Positions 17,898 to 26,488 of a DNA stretch of 64,000 nt are shown here, one piece after another. The notes under the pieces were generated by a model that worked only from the letters and a program-made list of their open reading frames with translations, did not search any database and was not told where the DNA came from. The position numbers were made by a program, and so were the translations under genes. How positions within the stretch are numbered: position 1 is the stretch's first letter; each line of letters begins with the position of its first letter. Source of the DNA: Clostridium sp. AM22-11AC (lineage in GTDB: Bacteria; Bacillota; Clostridia; Lachnospirales; Lachnospiraceae); the NCBI RefSeq assembly GCF_003473545.1, contig NZ_QUCM01000016.1, positions 1 to 64,000 of the forward strand. Reading direction: 5' to 3'.

Positions 17898-18668
17898 ATG
17901 TATAAAGTAGTAGTGGTAGAAGATGAAGAGATTGCCAGAAAAGGCATTATATTTACCATTAACTGGGATGCATTAAACTGTATGATCGCCGGGGAAGCTG
18001 CCAATGGGGAAGAAGGGGCAGAGGTGATCCGCCGCCTTTCACCGGATATTATCGTTACAGACCTGAAAATGCCCCGTATGGACGGCGTGGAAATGATCGC
18101 AAAGCTGCGGGAACAGGGAAACAGGGCGAAATTTATTATCCTGACGGCTTATGGGGATTTTAAATATGCCCAGAGTGCGGTGAAGCTGGGAGTCAGCGAT
18201 TATCTGTTAAAGCCATTAAAGGACGGTGATCTGGAGCAGGCAGTGACCCGGATCATCGACCAGTTAGAAGAAGGAGACCGGCTCCGGCAGAAAGAAGAGG
18301 AAGAAACGCCTATTTTCCGGTTTAATGCAGACAGAAAAGCAAAAAATAAGTATGTAGAGCAGGCGATCAAACAGATCCGTGAACATTATAAAGAAGATAT
18401 CAATATCAGTACAGTGGCAGAGCAGCTGCAGATCAGCGAAGGCTATTTAAGCCGTGTGTTCAAAAAAGAGACAGATTATACATTTACCACCTATCTTTCT
18501 TATTACCGCATGAAAGTGGCAATGGAACTGTTAAAAGAGGGAAATTTAAAGGTATATGAAGTAGCAGATGCTGCGGGCTATTCAGATACAGCCTATTTCA
18601 GCGCCCAGTTTAAGAAAATAGTGGGGATCGCGCCTTCTGAGTATCAGGATCGGGTAAGAGGGCACTAG
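17898..18668 (+). CDS. Response regulator, YesN/HptR type (AraC DNA-binding)
   Basis: A 256-residue protein. The receiver domain has acidic residues EDEE near the start, the phosphoacceptor Asp in IIVTDLKMPRMDG (about residue 55) and Lys in LLKPLKDGD. The C-terminal AraC-type double helix-turn-helix spans about 150-250 (INISTVAEQLQISEGYLSRV and VYEVADAAGYSDTAYFSAQF). AAAGGAGGGGG precedes the ATG. AraC-type regulators of this class commonly bind direct repeats two turns apart. Such repeats precede the transporter operon at 9165. Confidence 0.92.
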   Translation: MYKVVVVEDEEIARKGIIFTINWDALNCMIAGEAANGEEGAEVIRRLSPDIIVTDLKMPRMDGVEMIAKLREQGNRAKFIILTAYGDFKYAQSAVKLGVSDYLLKPLKDGDLEQAVTRIIDQLEEGDRLRQKEEEETPIFRFNADRKAKNKYVEQAIKQIREHYKEDINISTVAEQLQISEGYLSRVFKKETDYTFTTYLSYYRMKVAMELLKEGNLKVYEVADAAGYSDTAYFSAQFKKIVGIAPSEYQDRVRGH

Positions 18669-18831
18669 GCGGCTGGTCATGGAGCCTGTGAATGGTAATT
18701 GCACTGGAGATTTTTGCACCTGGAAAAAGTGTGTACAGGAAAAAGTAATTATGTTATCATAGTGATAAGATCGTGAGAGCACAAAGTGCAGAGCATCCGG
18801 TAACAAACAAGGTACTGGGGGAGGTGGCCAC

Positions 18832-19821
18832 ATGCTTGAATTTAAAGACATCTTAGGACATGAACAGATCAAAGAACATTTTCAGAATGCGGCAGCAACG
18901 GGGAAAGTTTCCCACGCTTATATTCTAAGCGGCGAAGAAGGAATGGGAAAAAAGACCCTTGCAAATGCCTTTGCCATGACTCTTCTCTGTGAAGAAGGAG
19001 GCAGAGAGCCCTGTATGCAGTGTCATGCCTGCAAGCAGGTCCTGTCAGGAAACCACCCGGATCTGATCTATGTAACACATGAAAAACCGGCCAGTATGGG
19101 TGTAGATGATATCCGTGAGCAGATCAATGATACCATTATGGTGCGTCCTTACAGTAGCCAGTATAAGATCTATATTGTAGATGAAGCGCAGAAAATGACG
19201 GTGCAGGCCCAGAATGCTCTTTTAAAGACCATAGAAGAGCCACCGGCCTATGCAGTGATCATGCTTTTGACTACAAACCAGGATGCATTTTTACAGACCA
19301 TTCTTTCACGGTGTGTGCAGCTGAAACTGAAACCATTAAAAGACTCTGTTGTGAAGACTTATCTGGAAGAAAAGCTTCAGGTAAAGGACATTCAGGCAGA
19401 AATATACAGTGCATTTGCAAGAGGAAATCTGGGCAAAGCAATTCATCTGGCCCAGTCAGAGGACTTTAAGATGATGTATGAAGAGATTTTAAAGCTGTTA
19501 AAGGAAATCAAGGAAATGGATATTTCCCAGCTTTTGGATGTGATCCGCAAATTAAAAGATGACAATACGGATATTAAGGAATGTCTGGATTTTATGCAGA
19601 TGTGGTACCGTGATATCCTGATGTATAAAACTACCAAAGATTTAAACCTTCTCATTTTCAAGGATGAGTTTTCCGCAGTGAAGAAGGCGGCGTCTTTAAG
19701 CAGTTATGAAGGGCTGGAACAGATCTTAGGGGCCATTGATAAGGCCAGAGTCCGTTTAGATGCCAATGTAAATATGGAACTGGTCATGGAGCTTTTACTT
19801 CTGACCATGAAAGAGAATTAA
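18832..19821 (+). CDS. holB: DNA polymerase III delta' subunit
   Basis: A 329-residue clamp-loader subunit. It shows SHAYILSGEEGMGKKTL (modified P-loop), a zinc-binding cysteine cluster CMQCHACKQV (about residues 61-70) and the sensor-like region EEPPAYAVIMLLTTN followed by LSRCVQLKL. It works with tau/gamma and delta to load the sliding clamp. GGGGGAGG precedes the ATG. It heads a gene order (holB, ricT, tRNA methyltransferase, rsmI, abrB) that matches the B. subtilis holB-abrB region without yabA and yazA. Confidence 0.93.
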   Translation: MLEFKDILGHEQIKEHFQNAAATGKVSHAYILSGEEGMGKKTLANAFAMTLLCEEGGREPCMQCHACKQVLSGNHPDLIYVTHEKPASMGVDDIREQINDTIMVRPYSSQYKIYIVDEAQKMTVQAQNALLKTIEEPPAYAVIMLLTTNQDAFLQTILSRCVQLKLKPLKDSVVKTYLEEKLQVKDIQAEIYSAFARGNLGKAIHLAQSEDFKMMYEEILKLLKEIKEMDISQLLDVIRKLKDDNTDIKECLDFMQMWYRDILMYKTTKDLNLLIFKDEFSAVKKAASLSSYEGLEQILGAIDKARVRLDANVNMELVMELLLLTMKEN

Positions 19822-19870
19822 TAGAATTGTATTTTAAGGGTGTTTTAGGAAAGGAAATTAAGTAAGAGAA

Positions 19871-20788
19871 ATGTTAACAGTAATCGGAGTGCGTTTTAGG
19901 GCTGCCGGAAAGATCTACTATTTTGATCCTGCAGACCGTCAGATAAAAATTGGGGACCATGTGATCGTAGAAACTGCCAGAGGTATTGAATACGGTTACG
20001 TAGTTCTTGGAAACAGAGAAGTAGATGAGACAAAGGTAATACCGCCTCTTAAACCGGTGATCCGTATGGCAACGGATGAGGACCGTGCCATTGAGGCAAA
20101 GAACAAAGAGAAAGAAAAAGAAGCATTTAAGATCTGCCAGGAAAAGATCAAAAAGCACAACCTGGAAATGAAGCTGATCGATGCGGAATATACTTTTGAC
20201 AATAATAAGGTGCTGTTTTACTTTACAGCAGACGGAAGAATTGACTTCAGAGAGCTGGTAAAGGACCTTGCAAGTGTATTTAAGACCCGTATTGAGCTGC
20301 GGCAGGTAGGTGTGAGAGACGAGACCAAGATCTTGGGTGGTATCGGCATCTGCGGAAGACCGCTGTGCTGCCATTCTTATCTGTCTGAGTTCATCCCGGT
20401 TTCTATTAAAATGGCAAAGGAGCAGAACCTGTCCTTAAATCCAACTAAGATTTCCGGCGTGTGCGGAAGACTGATGTGCTGCCTGAAAAATGAGGAAGAG
20501 ACCTACGAGGTATTAAACAGCAAACTGCCGGGAATTGGTGATACAGTTACCACTGCAGACGGCCTGAGGGGAGAAGTACACAGTGTAAATGTGCTGCGCC
20601 AGACTGTAAAGGTGATCGTAGTAGTAGATAAAGACGAAAAAGAGATCCGTGAATACAAGGTAGACCAGTTAAAGTTTAAGCCCAGAAGAAAGAAGGGCAA
20701 AGGCGGCGAAAAGCAGGACGAAGCAGAGTTAAAGAAACTGGAAGCACTGGAAAAGAGGGAAGGAAAGTCAAGGTTGAATGATAAATAG
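19871..20788 (+). CDS. ricT: PSP1-domain protein RicT (YaaT)
   Basis: A 305-residue protein of the PSP1/RicT family. The conserved cysteine clusters GRPLCCHSYL and CGRLMCCLKNEE are intact; in B. subtilis RicT these help bind iron-sulfur clusters in the RicAFT complex, which acts with RNase Y in mRNA maturation and supports sporulation and competence. A basic C-terminal tail (KPRRKKGKGGEK) follows. The stop lies 11 bases inside the next gene. No RicA or RicF gene is in the window. Confidence 0.92.
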   Translation: MLTVIGVRFRAAGKIYYFDPADRQIKIGDHVIVETARGIEYGYVVLGNREVDETKVIPPLKPVIRMATDEDRAIEAKNKEKEKEAFKICQEKIKKHNLEMKLIDAEYTFDNNKVLFYFTADGRIDFRELVKDLASVFKTRIELRQVGVRDETKILGGIGICGRPLCCHSYLSEFIPVSIKMAKEQNLSLNPTKISGVCGRLMCCLKNEEETYEVLNSKLPGIGDTVTTADGLRGEVHSVNVLRQTVKVIVVVDKDEKEIREYKVDQLKFKPRRKKGKGGEKQDEAELKKLEALEKREGKSRLNDK

Positions 20789-21554
20789 TGAAATGGAACA
20801 CAGCTGGAGACAGGAAGGAAATATCCTTTTAAGGGATGATGAGCGGATCGATGATCTTCAGAGAAATCATTACGGCATCATCCAGAGAAAAGGCACCTTC
20901 TGTTTTGGGATGGATGCGGTGCTGCTGTCCGGTTTTGCAGTGGTAAAGCCGGGAGAAAAGGCGCTGGATCTGGGAACAGGAACCGGTATTATCCCCATTC
21001 TTTTAGAAGCAAAAACAGAAGGAAGGCACTTTACCGGCCTTGAGATCCAGGAAGAGTCTGCGGATATGGCCAGGAGAAGTGTGAAATACAATCACCTGGA
21101 AGAAAAGGTGGAGATCGTAACAGGAGATATCAAGGAGGCCGGAAGCAGGTTTGCACTGGCTTCTTTTGATGTAGTCACCAGCAATCCACCTTATATGAAT
21201 GATGCCCACGGCATTAAAAACCCGGGAGATGCCAAGGCCATTGCCCGTCATGAGGTGCTTTGCACCTTAGATGATGTGGTAAGAGAAGGCACAAGAGTGT
21301 TAAAACCAGGGGGCCGGTTTTATATGGTCCACCGCCCAAGAAGGCTGATCGAGATCTTACAGACTATGAAGCAGTATGGTTTAGAGCCTAAACGGATGAA
21401 ATTTGTACATCCTTATAAGGACCGGAAAGCCAATATGGTGCTGATTGAGGCAGTAAGAGGCGGCGGAGCCCTGATGAAGGTAGAAGCGCCGGTTATTGTA
21501 TTTGATGAGAACGGGGAGTATTCACAGGAGATACGGACTACTTACGGGTATTAA
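20778..21554 (+). CDS. tRNA1(Val) adenine-N6 methyltransferase family protein (YabB/TrmN6-like)
   Basis: A 258-residue class I SAM-dependent methyltransferase. The SAM loop is LDLGTGTGIIPILL (about 57-70) and the N6-adenine catalytic motif is NPPY (about 136). The FGMDAVLLSGF segment is typical of the TrmN6/YfiC group that modifies A37 of a tRNA. It overlaps ricT and lies 24 bases before rsmI, the same neighbourhood as B. subtilis yabB. The exact target tRNA is an inference from the family. Confidence 0.87.
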   Translation: MINSEMEHSWRQEGNILLRDDERIDDLQRNHYGIIQRKGTFCFGMDAVLLSGFAVVKPGEKALDLGTGTGIIPILLEAKTEGRHFTGLEIQEESADMARRSVKYNHLEEKVEIVTGDIKEAGSRFALASFDVVTSNPPYMNDAHGIKNPGDAKAIARHEVLCTLDDVVREGTRVLKPGGRFYMVHRPRRLIEILQTMKQYGLEPKRMKFVHPYKDRKANMVLIEAVRGGGALMKVEAPVIVFDENGEYSQEIRTTYGY

Positions 21555-21578
21555 AAAGCGCTTGCGGAGGAAAGGTAC

Positions 21579-22424
21579 ATGACAGGAAAATTATATCTGT
21601 GTGCAACACCCATCGGTAATCTGGAAGACATTACCTACCGGGTGTTAAAAACATTAAAAGAGGCAGATCTGATCGCAGCGGAAGATACAAGACACAGTAT
21701 CAAGCTGTTAAATCATTTTGACATAAAAACGCCTATGACCAGTTATCATGAGTATAATAAGGTGGAAAAGGCAAAATATCTGGTAGAAAAAATGGCAGAA
21801 GGCACCAACATTGCCCTGATCACCGATGCGGGAACACCGGGAATTTCCGATCCGGGAGAAGAACTGGTAAGACAATGCTATGAAGCAGGTATTCCGGTCA
21901 CTTCACTTCCAGGACCTGCAGCCTGTATCACCGCCCTTACCATGTCCGGGCTTCCAACCAGAAGGTTCTGTTTTGAGGCATTTCTGCCTGCAGAAAAAAG
22001 TGATAAAAAAGAACGCCAGCGGATCCTGGAAGAACTGAAAAAAGAGACCAGGACCATGATCGTCTATGAAGCGCCTCATCATCTGGTGGCAACTTTAGAG
22101 GACCTGTACGGGGCACTGGGAAACCGGAAGATCACCATCTGCAGAGAACTTACCAAGAAGTTTGAAAGCGCCTTCCAGACTACTTTTGAAGAGGCTCTGG
22201 CGCATTATGAGACCGAAGAGCCAAAGGGCGAATGTGTTATCGTCATTGCCGGAAAGCCGGTAGAAGAGATCCGTGAAGAAGAGATACGCGCCTGGGAAGA
22301 GATGCCTATTGAAGAGCATATGGAGCATTATCTGTCACAGGGAATGGACAAAAAAGAAGCAATGAAAGCAGTTGCAAAGGACAGAGGAATATCCAAGAGA
22401 GATGTGTATCAGCAGCTGCTGTAA
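21579..22424 (+). CDS. rsmI: 16S rRNA 2'-O-methyltransferase RsmI
   Basis: A 281-residue tetrapyrrole-methylase-fold enzyme that methylates the ribose of C1402 in 16S rRNA. Hallmarks are LYLCATPIGNLEDITYR at the N-terminus, AAEDTR (about 36-41), ITDAGTPGISDPG (about 79-91) and the PGPAACITAL loop. The length is normal. It ends the plus-strand operon, convergent with abrB, with a shared bidirectional terminator between them. Confidence 0.96.
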   Translation: MTGKLYLCATPIGNLEDITYRVLKTLKEADLIAAEDTRHSIKLLNHFDIKTPMTSYHEYNKVEKAKYLVEKMAEGTNIALITDAGTPGISDPGEELVRQCYEAGIPVTSLPGPAACITALTMSGLPTRRFCFEAFLPAEKSDKKERQRILEELKKETRTMIVYEAPHHLVATLEDLYGALGNRKITICRELTKKFESAFQTTFEEALAHYETEEPKGECVIVIAGKPVEEIREEEIRAWEEMPIEEHMEHYLSQGMDKKEAMKAVAKDRGISKRDVYQQLL

Positions 22425-22445
22425 TAAAATGTGCGTGATGCTGAA

Positions 22446-22497
22446 ATATTCGCTCATGTTTTGTGGGATTGAGCCAGATATTCCCTCATGTTTTGTG
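22446..22497 (+). repeat. Two-copy direct repeat, 20 bp at 32-bp spacing
   Basis: ATATTCGCTCATGTTTTGTG (22446-22465) recurs with one change at 22478-22497. It lies between rsmI and the convergent terminator. No function is apparent. Confidence 0.6.
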
Positions 22498-22516
22498 TAA
22501 TGAATTTAGAAGTAAT

Positions 22517-22565
22517 AAAAAAAACTGCCGTAAGACCACGGATTTCATGGTCTTGCGGCAGTTTT
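22517..22565 (-). terminator. Bidirectional terminator between rsmI and abrB
   Basis: An 18-bp stem with one wobble (22521-22538 with 22548-22565) has eight A upstream, a T run on the minus strand, and TTTT at the plus-strand end of the stem. It serves the minus-strand abrB gene best and may also stop rsmI transcription. Confidence 0.85.
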
Positions 22566-22582
22566 AATTGTTTTTATGTAAT

Positions 22583-22846
22583 TTACTCAGCTAACTTCAA
22601 ACCAGCCAGCTTTGCCAGCGCCAGAATGGATGCCTTAGAAACTTTCTTTCCTTCATATTCAACCAGATCTTCTGTTCCCCCGGTGAAGATATCTGTGTTT
22701 GCTGCTTTTTTTAGGATGATGCAGTCATCCTGGACTGTGATCTCAAGGGCGTCTTTTACGTCCAGGTTCAGGCTTCTTCTCAGCTCGATAGGAAGGGTGA
22801 TCCGTCCAAGCTCGTCCAGTTTTCTTATAACCCCTGTTGTTTTCAT
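22583..22846 (-). CDS. abrB: AbrB/SpoVT-type transcriptional regulator
   Basis: An 87-residue protein whose N-terminal 45 residues form a swapped-hairpin DNA-binding domain (TGVIRKLDELGRITLPIELR, then LEITVQDDCIILKK), as in AbrB and SpoVT. The C-terminal half is a short dimerisation region. AGGAGG precedes the ATG. B. subtilis abrB also lies next to rsmI. AbrB-type proteins repress transition-state and sporulation genes. Which paralogue this is cannot be settled from one window. Confidence 0.85.
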   Translation of the reverse strand: MKTTGVIRKLDELGRITLPIELRRSLNLDVKDALEITVQDDCIILKKAANTDIFTGGTEDLVEYEGKKVSKASILALAKLAGLKLAE

Positions 22847-23057
22847 AATGAAATACCTCCTGTTTTGTTGTACTTTGCGAACCCCATACCGCTGCGATCC
22901 CTAACTTAAGGGACATCATGCATTGTTTACAATGTATAATTAAAAAGTAGCAAATTTTGGAAATTAAGTCAATGATAAAGGGGGGATTATAAAAGAATAC
23001 AGGAAAATACTGAACAGAAACGAAAAAACAGTGGATTAAATATTAAAAAAATATTTC

Positions 23058-23086
23058 TTGACAAATAGTATCTCTTCCTGTAGTAT
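23058..23086 (+). promoter_or_regulatory. Promoter of the fatty acid operon
   Basis: TTGACA (23058-23063), a 17-bp spacer and TAGTAT (23081-23086). Transcription would start at about 23093, inside the palindrome listed next. The remaining 22847-23057 stretch between abrB and fabH is AT-rich and shows no gene. Confidence 0.75.
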
Positions 23087-23105
23087 TACTTTGAAGTTCA
23101 AAGTA
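23087..23105 (+). promoter_or_regulatory. FabT-like operator over the fab transcription start
   Basis: A perfect 9-bp inverted repeat around one central base, TACTTTGAAGTTCAAAGTA, abuts the -10 element. Its core TTTGA-N3-TCAAA matches the operator core recognised by FabT, the MarR-family repressor of fatty acid synthesis in streptococci. The position implies repression by blocking initiation. No MarR gene is present in the operon. Confidence 0.65.
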
Positions 23106-23127
23106 TTTCTGCGGAAAGGTAAGAAAA

Positions 23128-24090
23128 ATGACTACAAAAATTATAGGAACTGGTTCCTATGTACCGGCTCAGATCGTAACAAATGATGACCTGTCAAAGA
23201 TCGTCGAAACCAATGACCAGTGGATCCGCAGCCGCACGGGGATCGGAGAGAGAAGGATCGCAACAGACGACAGTACATCAGATATGGCGGCGAAAGCAGC
23301 TGCGAGAGCCATTGAGCAGGCGGGAATTGATCCGGAGGAGATCGACCTGATCATCCTGGCTACTTCATCACCGGATTACTGCTTCCCAAATGGAGCCTGC
23401 GAGGTACAGGCGAAAGTTGGCGCAGTGAATGCAGCCTGCTTTGATATCAGTTCTGCATGTACTGGTTTCGTGTTTGCCTTAAGCACTGCACATGCCTATA
23501 TTTCTTCCGGTCTTTATAAAACAGCCCTTGTGATCGGCGCTGACCTGTTAAGCAAGTTAGTAGACTGGACAGACAGAAGCACCTGCGTTCTCTTTGGAGA
23601 CGGAGCAGGAGCAGCAGTGGTAACAGCAGCTGAAAATGGTATCATCGGTCTGAACATGCATTCCAACGGAGCCAAAGGCGGGGTACTGACCTGTGGAAGC
23701 CGTTCTACGGGAAACTTCTTATTAGGAAAGAAACCGGAGCTTGGCTACATGACCATGGAAGGACAGGAAGTGTTCAAATTTGCTGTAAAGCAGGTTCCAG
23801 AGTGTATCAAAGAAGTTTTGGAAGAAACCGGAAATACAGCAGAAGATATTGACCAGTTCATCATCCACCAGGCAAATTACCGCATCATTGAGTCCATTGC
23901 AAAACGCCTGAAAGTGGATCTGGAGAAATTCCCGGTGAACATGGAACACTATGGAAATACATCCGGCGCGTCCGTACCTATTTTACTGGACGAGTTAAAC
24001 AGAGCCGGAAAGCTTAAAAACGGAGACAAGCTGGTGTTAGCCGGATTTGGCGCAGGTCTTACCTGGGGAGCTGTTTTACTGGAGTGGTAA
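23128..24090 (+). CDS. fabH: 3-oxoacyl-ACP synthase III
   Basis: Condenses acetyl-CoA (or a branched acyl-CoA) with malonyl-ACP to begin fatty acid synthesis. The 320-residue length is standard. The Cys-His-Asn triad is visible in SSACTGF (about Cys 112), IIHQANYRI (about His 247) and YGNTSGAS (about Asn 277). A GAAAGG ribosome site lies before the ATG. It is the first gene of the operon. Confidence 0.97.
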   Translation: MTTKIIGTGSYVPAQIVTNDDLSKIVETNDQWIRSRTGIGERRIATDDSTSDMAAKAAARAIEQAGIDPEEIDLIILATSSPDYCFPNGACEVQAKVGAVNAACFDISSACTGFVFALSTAHAYISSGLYKTALVIGADLLSKLVDWTDRSTCVLFGDGAGAAVVTAAENGIIGLNMHSNGAKGGVLTCGSRSTGNFLLGKKPELGYMTMEGQEVFKFAVKQVPECIKEVLEETGNTAEDIDQFIIHQANYRIIESIAKRLKVDLEKFPVNMEHYGNTSGASVPILLDELNRAGKLKNGDKLVLAGFGAGLTWGAVLLEW

Positions 24091-24191
24091 ACAGACAGTA
24101 ATAAATAACGTAATATACACGCAGTGGCTTTGCCGCAGCGGATAAGTTAAATAAAAATATAAATTTTAATCAGAAAAAGGAGAACAATATC

Positions 24192-24425
24192 ATGTTAGAG
24201 AAGATGAAAGAACTTATTGCAGATCAGTTAAGCGTAGATGCAGACAGCATCACAGAGGCTTCCTCTTTTAAGGACGATTTAGGAGCAGACTCCCTGGATC
24301 TGTTCGAGCTGGTTATGGCTTTAGAGGATGAGTATTCCGTAGAGATCCCTGCAGAGGACTTAGAGAACCTGGCAACTGTAGGCGATGTTATGAACTACTT
24401 AAAGAACAAAGGCGTTGAGGCTTAA
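24192..24425 (+). CDS. acpP: Acyl carrier protein
   Basis: A 77-residue acidic helical protein with the phosphopantetheine attachment serine in GADSLDLFELV (about residue 37). It carries acyl intermediates for all Fab enzymes. AAAAAGGAG precedes the ATG. A hairpin lies on each side of the gene (near 24121 and at 24471-24537), which may let acpP mRNA accumulate above that of its neighbours. Confidence 0.97.
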   Translation: MLEKMKELIADQLSVDADSITEASSFKDDLGADSLDLFELVMALEDEYSVEIPAEDLENLATVGDVMNYLKNKGVEA

Positions 24426-24470
24426 TTATAAGTAGACATGCTGCCAGGCGGCGGCAATGAAAGTCAGCTG

Positions 24471-24537
24471 CTCCGCGAAAAAGCGGAGTGTACATCAATA
24501 GCAACAGGGGGACGGCGTGCTTACTATGGAAGCACGC
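24471..24537 (+). promoter_or_regulatory. Two hairpins between acpP and fabK
   Basis: A 6-bp GC-rich stem (24471-24476 with 24483-24488) and an 8-bp perfect stem (24515-24522 with 24530-24537, followed by TGTTTCT) lie in the 158-bp gap. Neither is a strong intrinsic terminator. They may mark processing or partial termination that raises the acpP level. Confidence 0.45.
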
Positions 24538-24583
24538 TGTTTCTACAAGGCTACGGGAAAATCCCGGAATTTTGGAGGAAAGA

Positions 24584-25510
24584 ATGAATACAAGAATTAC
24601 AGAAATGTTAGGAATCGAATATCCCATCATTCAGGGAGGAATGGCATGGGTGGCAGAGCACAACCTGGCTGCAGCCGTATCTGAGGCAGGCGGTCTGGGA
24701 CTGATCGGCGGCGCAAACGCTCCTGGCGAAGTAGTCAGAGAAGAGATCAGAAAGGCAAGAGAGCTGACAAAGAAGCCTTTTGGTGTCAATGTTATGCTGT
24801 TAAGCCCACATGCAGATGACGTAGCAAAAGTAGTTGTAGAAGAAGGCATCAAGGTAGTTACCACAGGTGCCGGAAACCCTGAAAAATATATGGATATGTG
24901 GAAGGCCGCAGGCGTTAAGGTCATTCCAGTTGTTGCATCTGTTGCTCTGGCACGCCGTATGGAAAAATATGGAGCTGACGCTGTTGTTGCAGAGGGAATG
25001 GAGTCCGGCGGACATATCGGCGAAGAGACTACCATGACTTTAGTACCACAGGTTGCTGACGCTGTTTCTATCCCGGTGATCGCAGCAGGCGGTATTGGTG
25101 ACGGAAGAGGCATTGCAGCTGCATTTATGTTAGGTGCAGAGGCAGTACAGATCGGTACCCGCTTCGTTGTTTCCAAAGAGTCTATTGTACATGAAAATTA
25201 CAAGGAGCGTATCATCAAGGCAAAAGATATCGACTCCACTGTTACAGGAAGAACCCATGGACATCCGGTACGCTGCCTGAGAAACCAGATGACCAGAGAA
25301 TACATCAAATTAGAGCAGGAAGGAAAGTCCTTTGAGGAACTGGAATACCTGACTTTAGGAACTTTACGCAAGGCAGTTCAGGAAGGCGATGTAAAGAACG
25401 GAACCGTTATGGCTGGTCAGATCGCAGGTCTTATTTCCAAAGAGCAGACCTGTAAGGAAATGATCGAAGAGATGATGGATCAAACAGAGAAACTTTTAGG
25501 TCGTTGTTAG
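24584..25510 (+). CDS. fabK: Enoyl-ACP reductase FabK
   Basis: A 308-residue FMN-dependent enoyl-ACP reductase that completes each elongation cycle. Family marks are YPIIQGGMAWVAEHNLAAAV at the N-terminus, AEGMESGGHIGE and VIAAGGIGDGRGI for FMN phosphate binding. The start at ATG 24584 has TGGAGG seven bases upstream; an upstream GTG at 24488 lies in the leader hairpin and adds unrelated residues. FabK replaces the NADH-type FabI, so triclosan resistance is expected from family knowledge. Confidence 0.94.
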   Translation: MNTRITEMLGIEYPIIQGGMAWVAEHNLAAAVSEAGGLGLIGGANAPGEVVREEIRKARELTKKPFGVNVMLLSPHADDVAKVVVEEGIKVVTTGAGNPEKYMDMWKAAGVKVIPVVASVALARRMEKYGADAVVAEGMESGGHIGEETTMTLVPQVADAVSIPVIAAGGIGDGRGIAAAFMLGAEAVQIGTRFVVSKESIVHENYKERIIKAKDIDSTVTGRTHGHPVRCLRNQMTREYIKLEQEGKSFEELEYLTLGTLRKAVQEGDVKNGTVMAGQIAGLISKEQTCKEMIEEMMDQTEKLLGRC

Positions 25511-25548
25511 GTACTTTTTGAACCGCTTTTAAACAGGGAGTAATGAAC

Positions 25549-26475
25549 ATGAGTAAGATCGCATTTATCTTCCCAGGTCAGGGCGCACAGACCTGCGGTA
25601 TGGGAAAAGATTTTTATGAGCAGACAGAAACAGGCCGCAAGGTATTTGACAAAGCCACAGAGCTTTTAGGCTTCTCTGTTCCGGAGCTTTGCTTTGAGCC
25701 GAATGACAGACTGGATATTACAGAATATACACAGGCAGCTATGGTCACCACCAGCATTGCCATGATGAAGGTTTTAGAAGAAAATGGCGTAAAACCAGAC
25801 GTAGCAGCTGGTTTAAGCCTTGGCGAGTACTGTGCACTGGCAGCAGCAAGGGTTATGAGCGAAGAAGATGCCATTACAACGGTACGTCAGAGAGGCATCT
25901 TCATGCAGGAAGAAGTTCCTGCCGGAGAAGGCGCTATGGCAGCCATCCTGGCATTAGATGCAGCAGTGATTGAAGAAGTAACTGCTGATATAGACGGTGT
26001 ATGGATCGCCAATTACAACTGTCCGGGACAGATCGTTATTTCCGGTAAGAAAGCAGCAGTAGAAGAAGCCTGTGAGAAGTTAAAGGCAGCAGGTGCAAAA
26101 CGTGCCATTATGTTAAATGTAAGCGGCCCATTCCATTCAGGAATGTTAGTTGGCGCAGGCGAGAAGCTGGGAAAGGTTCTTGAAAACGTAGAGATCCACA
26201 AGCCGGTTATCCCATATGCAGCTAATGTGACTGCCCAGTATGTAACAGAGGCAGAACCTGTAAAAGATCTTTTAGTAAAGCAGGTTTCTTCTTCTGTAAA
26301 ATGGCAGCAGTGTGTGGAAACCATGCTGGCAGACGGTGTGGATACTTTCATTGAGATCGGACCAGGAAAGACACTGGCTGGCTTTATGAGAAAGATCGAC
26401 CGCAGCGTAAAAACATTAAACGTTGAGAAGTTAGAGGATATAGAAAAGGTAGTAGAAGCTTTAAAAGAGGCGTAG
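25549..26475 (+). CDS. fabD: Malonyl-CoA:ACP transacylase
   Basis: Moves malonyl from CoA to ACP. It has IFPGQGAQ at the N-terminus, catalytic serine in GLSLGEY (about residue 88), the malonyl-binding Arg in VRQRG, and catalytic His in SGPFHSGM (about 197). The ATG at 25549 sits eight bases after GGGAG; another ATG two codons upstream is too close to that site. 308 residues, the normal length. Confidence 0.95.
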   Translation: MSKIAFIFPGQGAQTCGMGKDFYEQTETGRKVFDKATELLGFSVPELCFEPNDRLDITEYTQAAMVTTSIAMMKVLEENGVKPDVAAGLSLGEYCALAAARVMSEEDAITTVRQRGIFMQEEVPAGEGAMAAILALDAAVIEEVTADIDGVWIANYNCPGQIVISGKKAAVEEACEKLKAAGAKRAIMLNVSGPFHSGMLVGAGEKLGKVLENVEIHKPVIPYAANVTAQYVTEAEPVKDLLVKQVSSSVKWQQCVETMLADGVDTFIEIGPGKTLAGFMRKIDRSVKTLNVEKLEDIEKVVEALKEA

Positions 26476-26488
26476 AAGGAGAATAAAC

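Noticed and set aside
22446..22497. Possible CRISPR array
   Set aside because: Only two copies with a 12-bp gap; no spacer-sized intervals and no cas genes anywhere in the window.
23087..23105. FapR operator
   Set aside because: The palindrome core TTTGA-N3-TCAAA fits FabT better than the TTAGTACCTAGTCTAA-type FapR site.
24631..25176. A 181-codon minus-strand frame opposite fabK
   Set aside because: Shadow of fabK; Ala/Ser/Thr/Pro-rich with no ribosome site.
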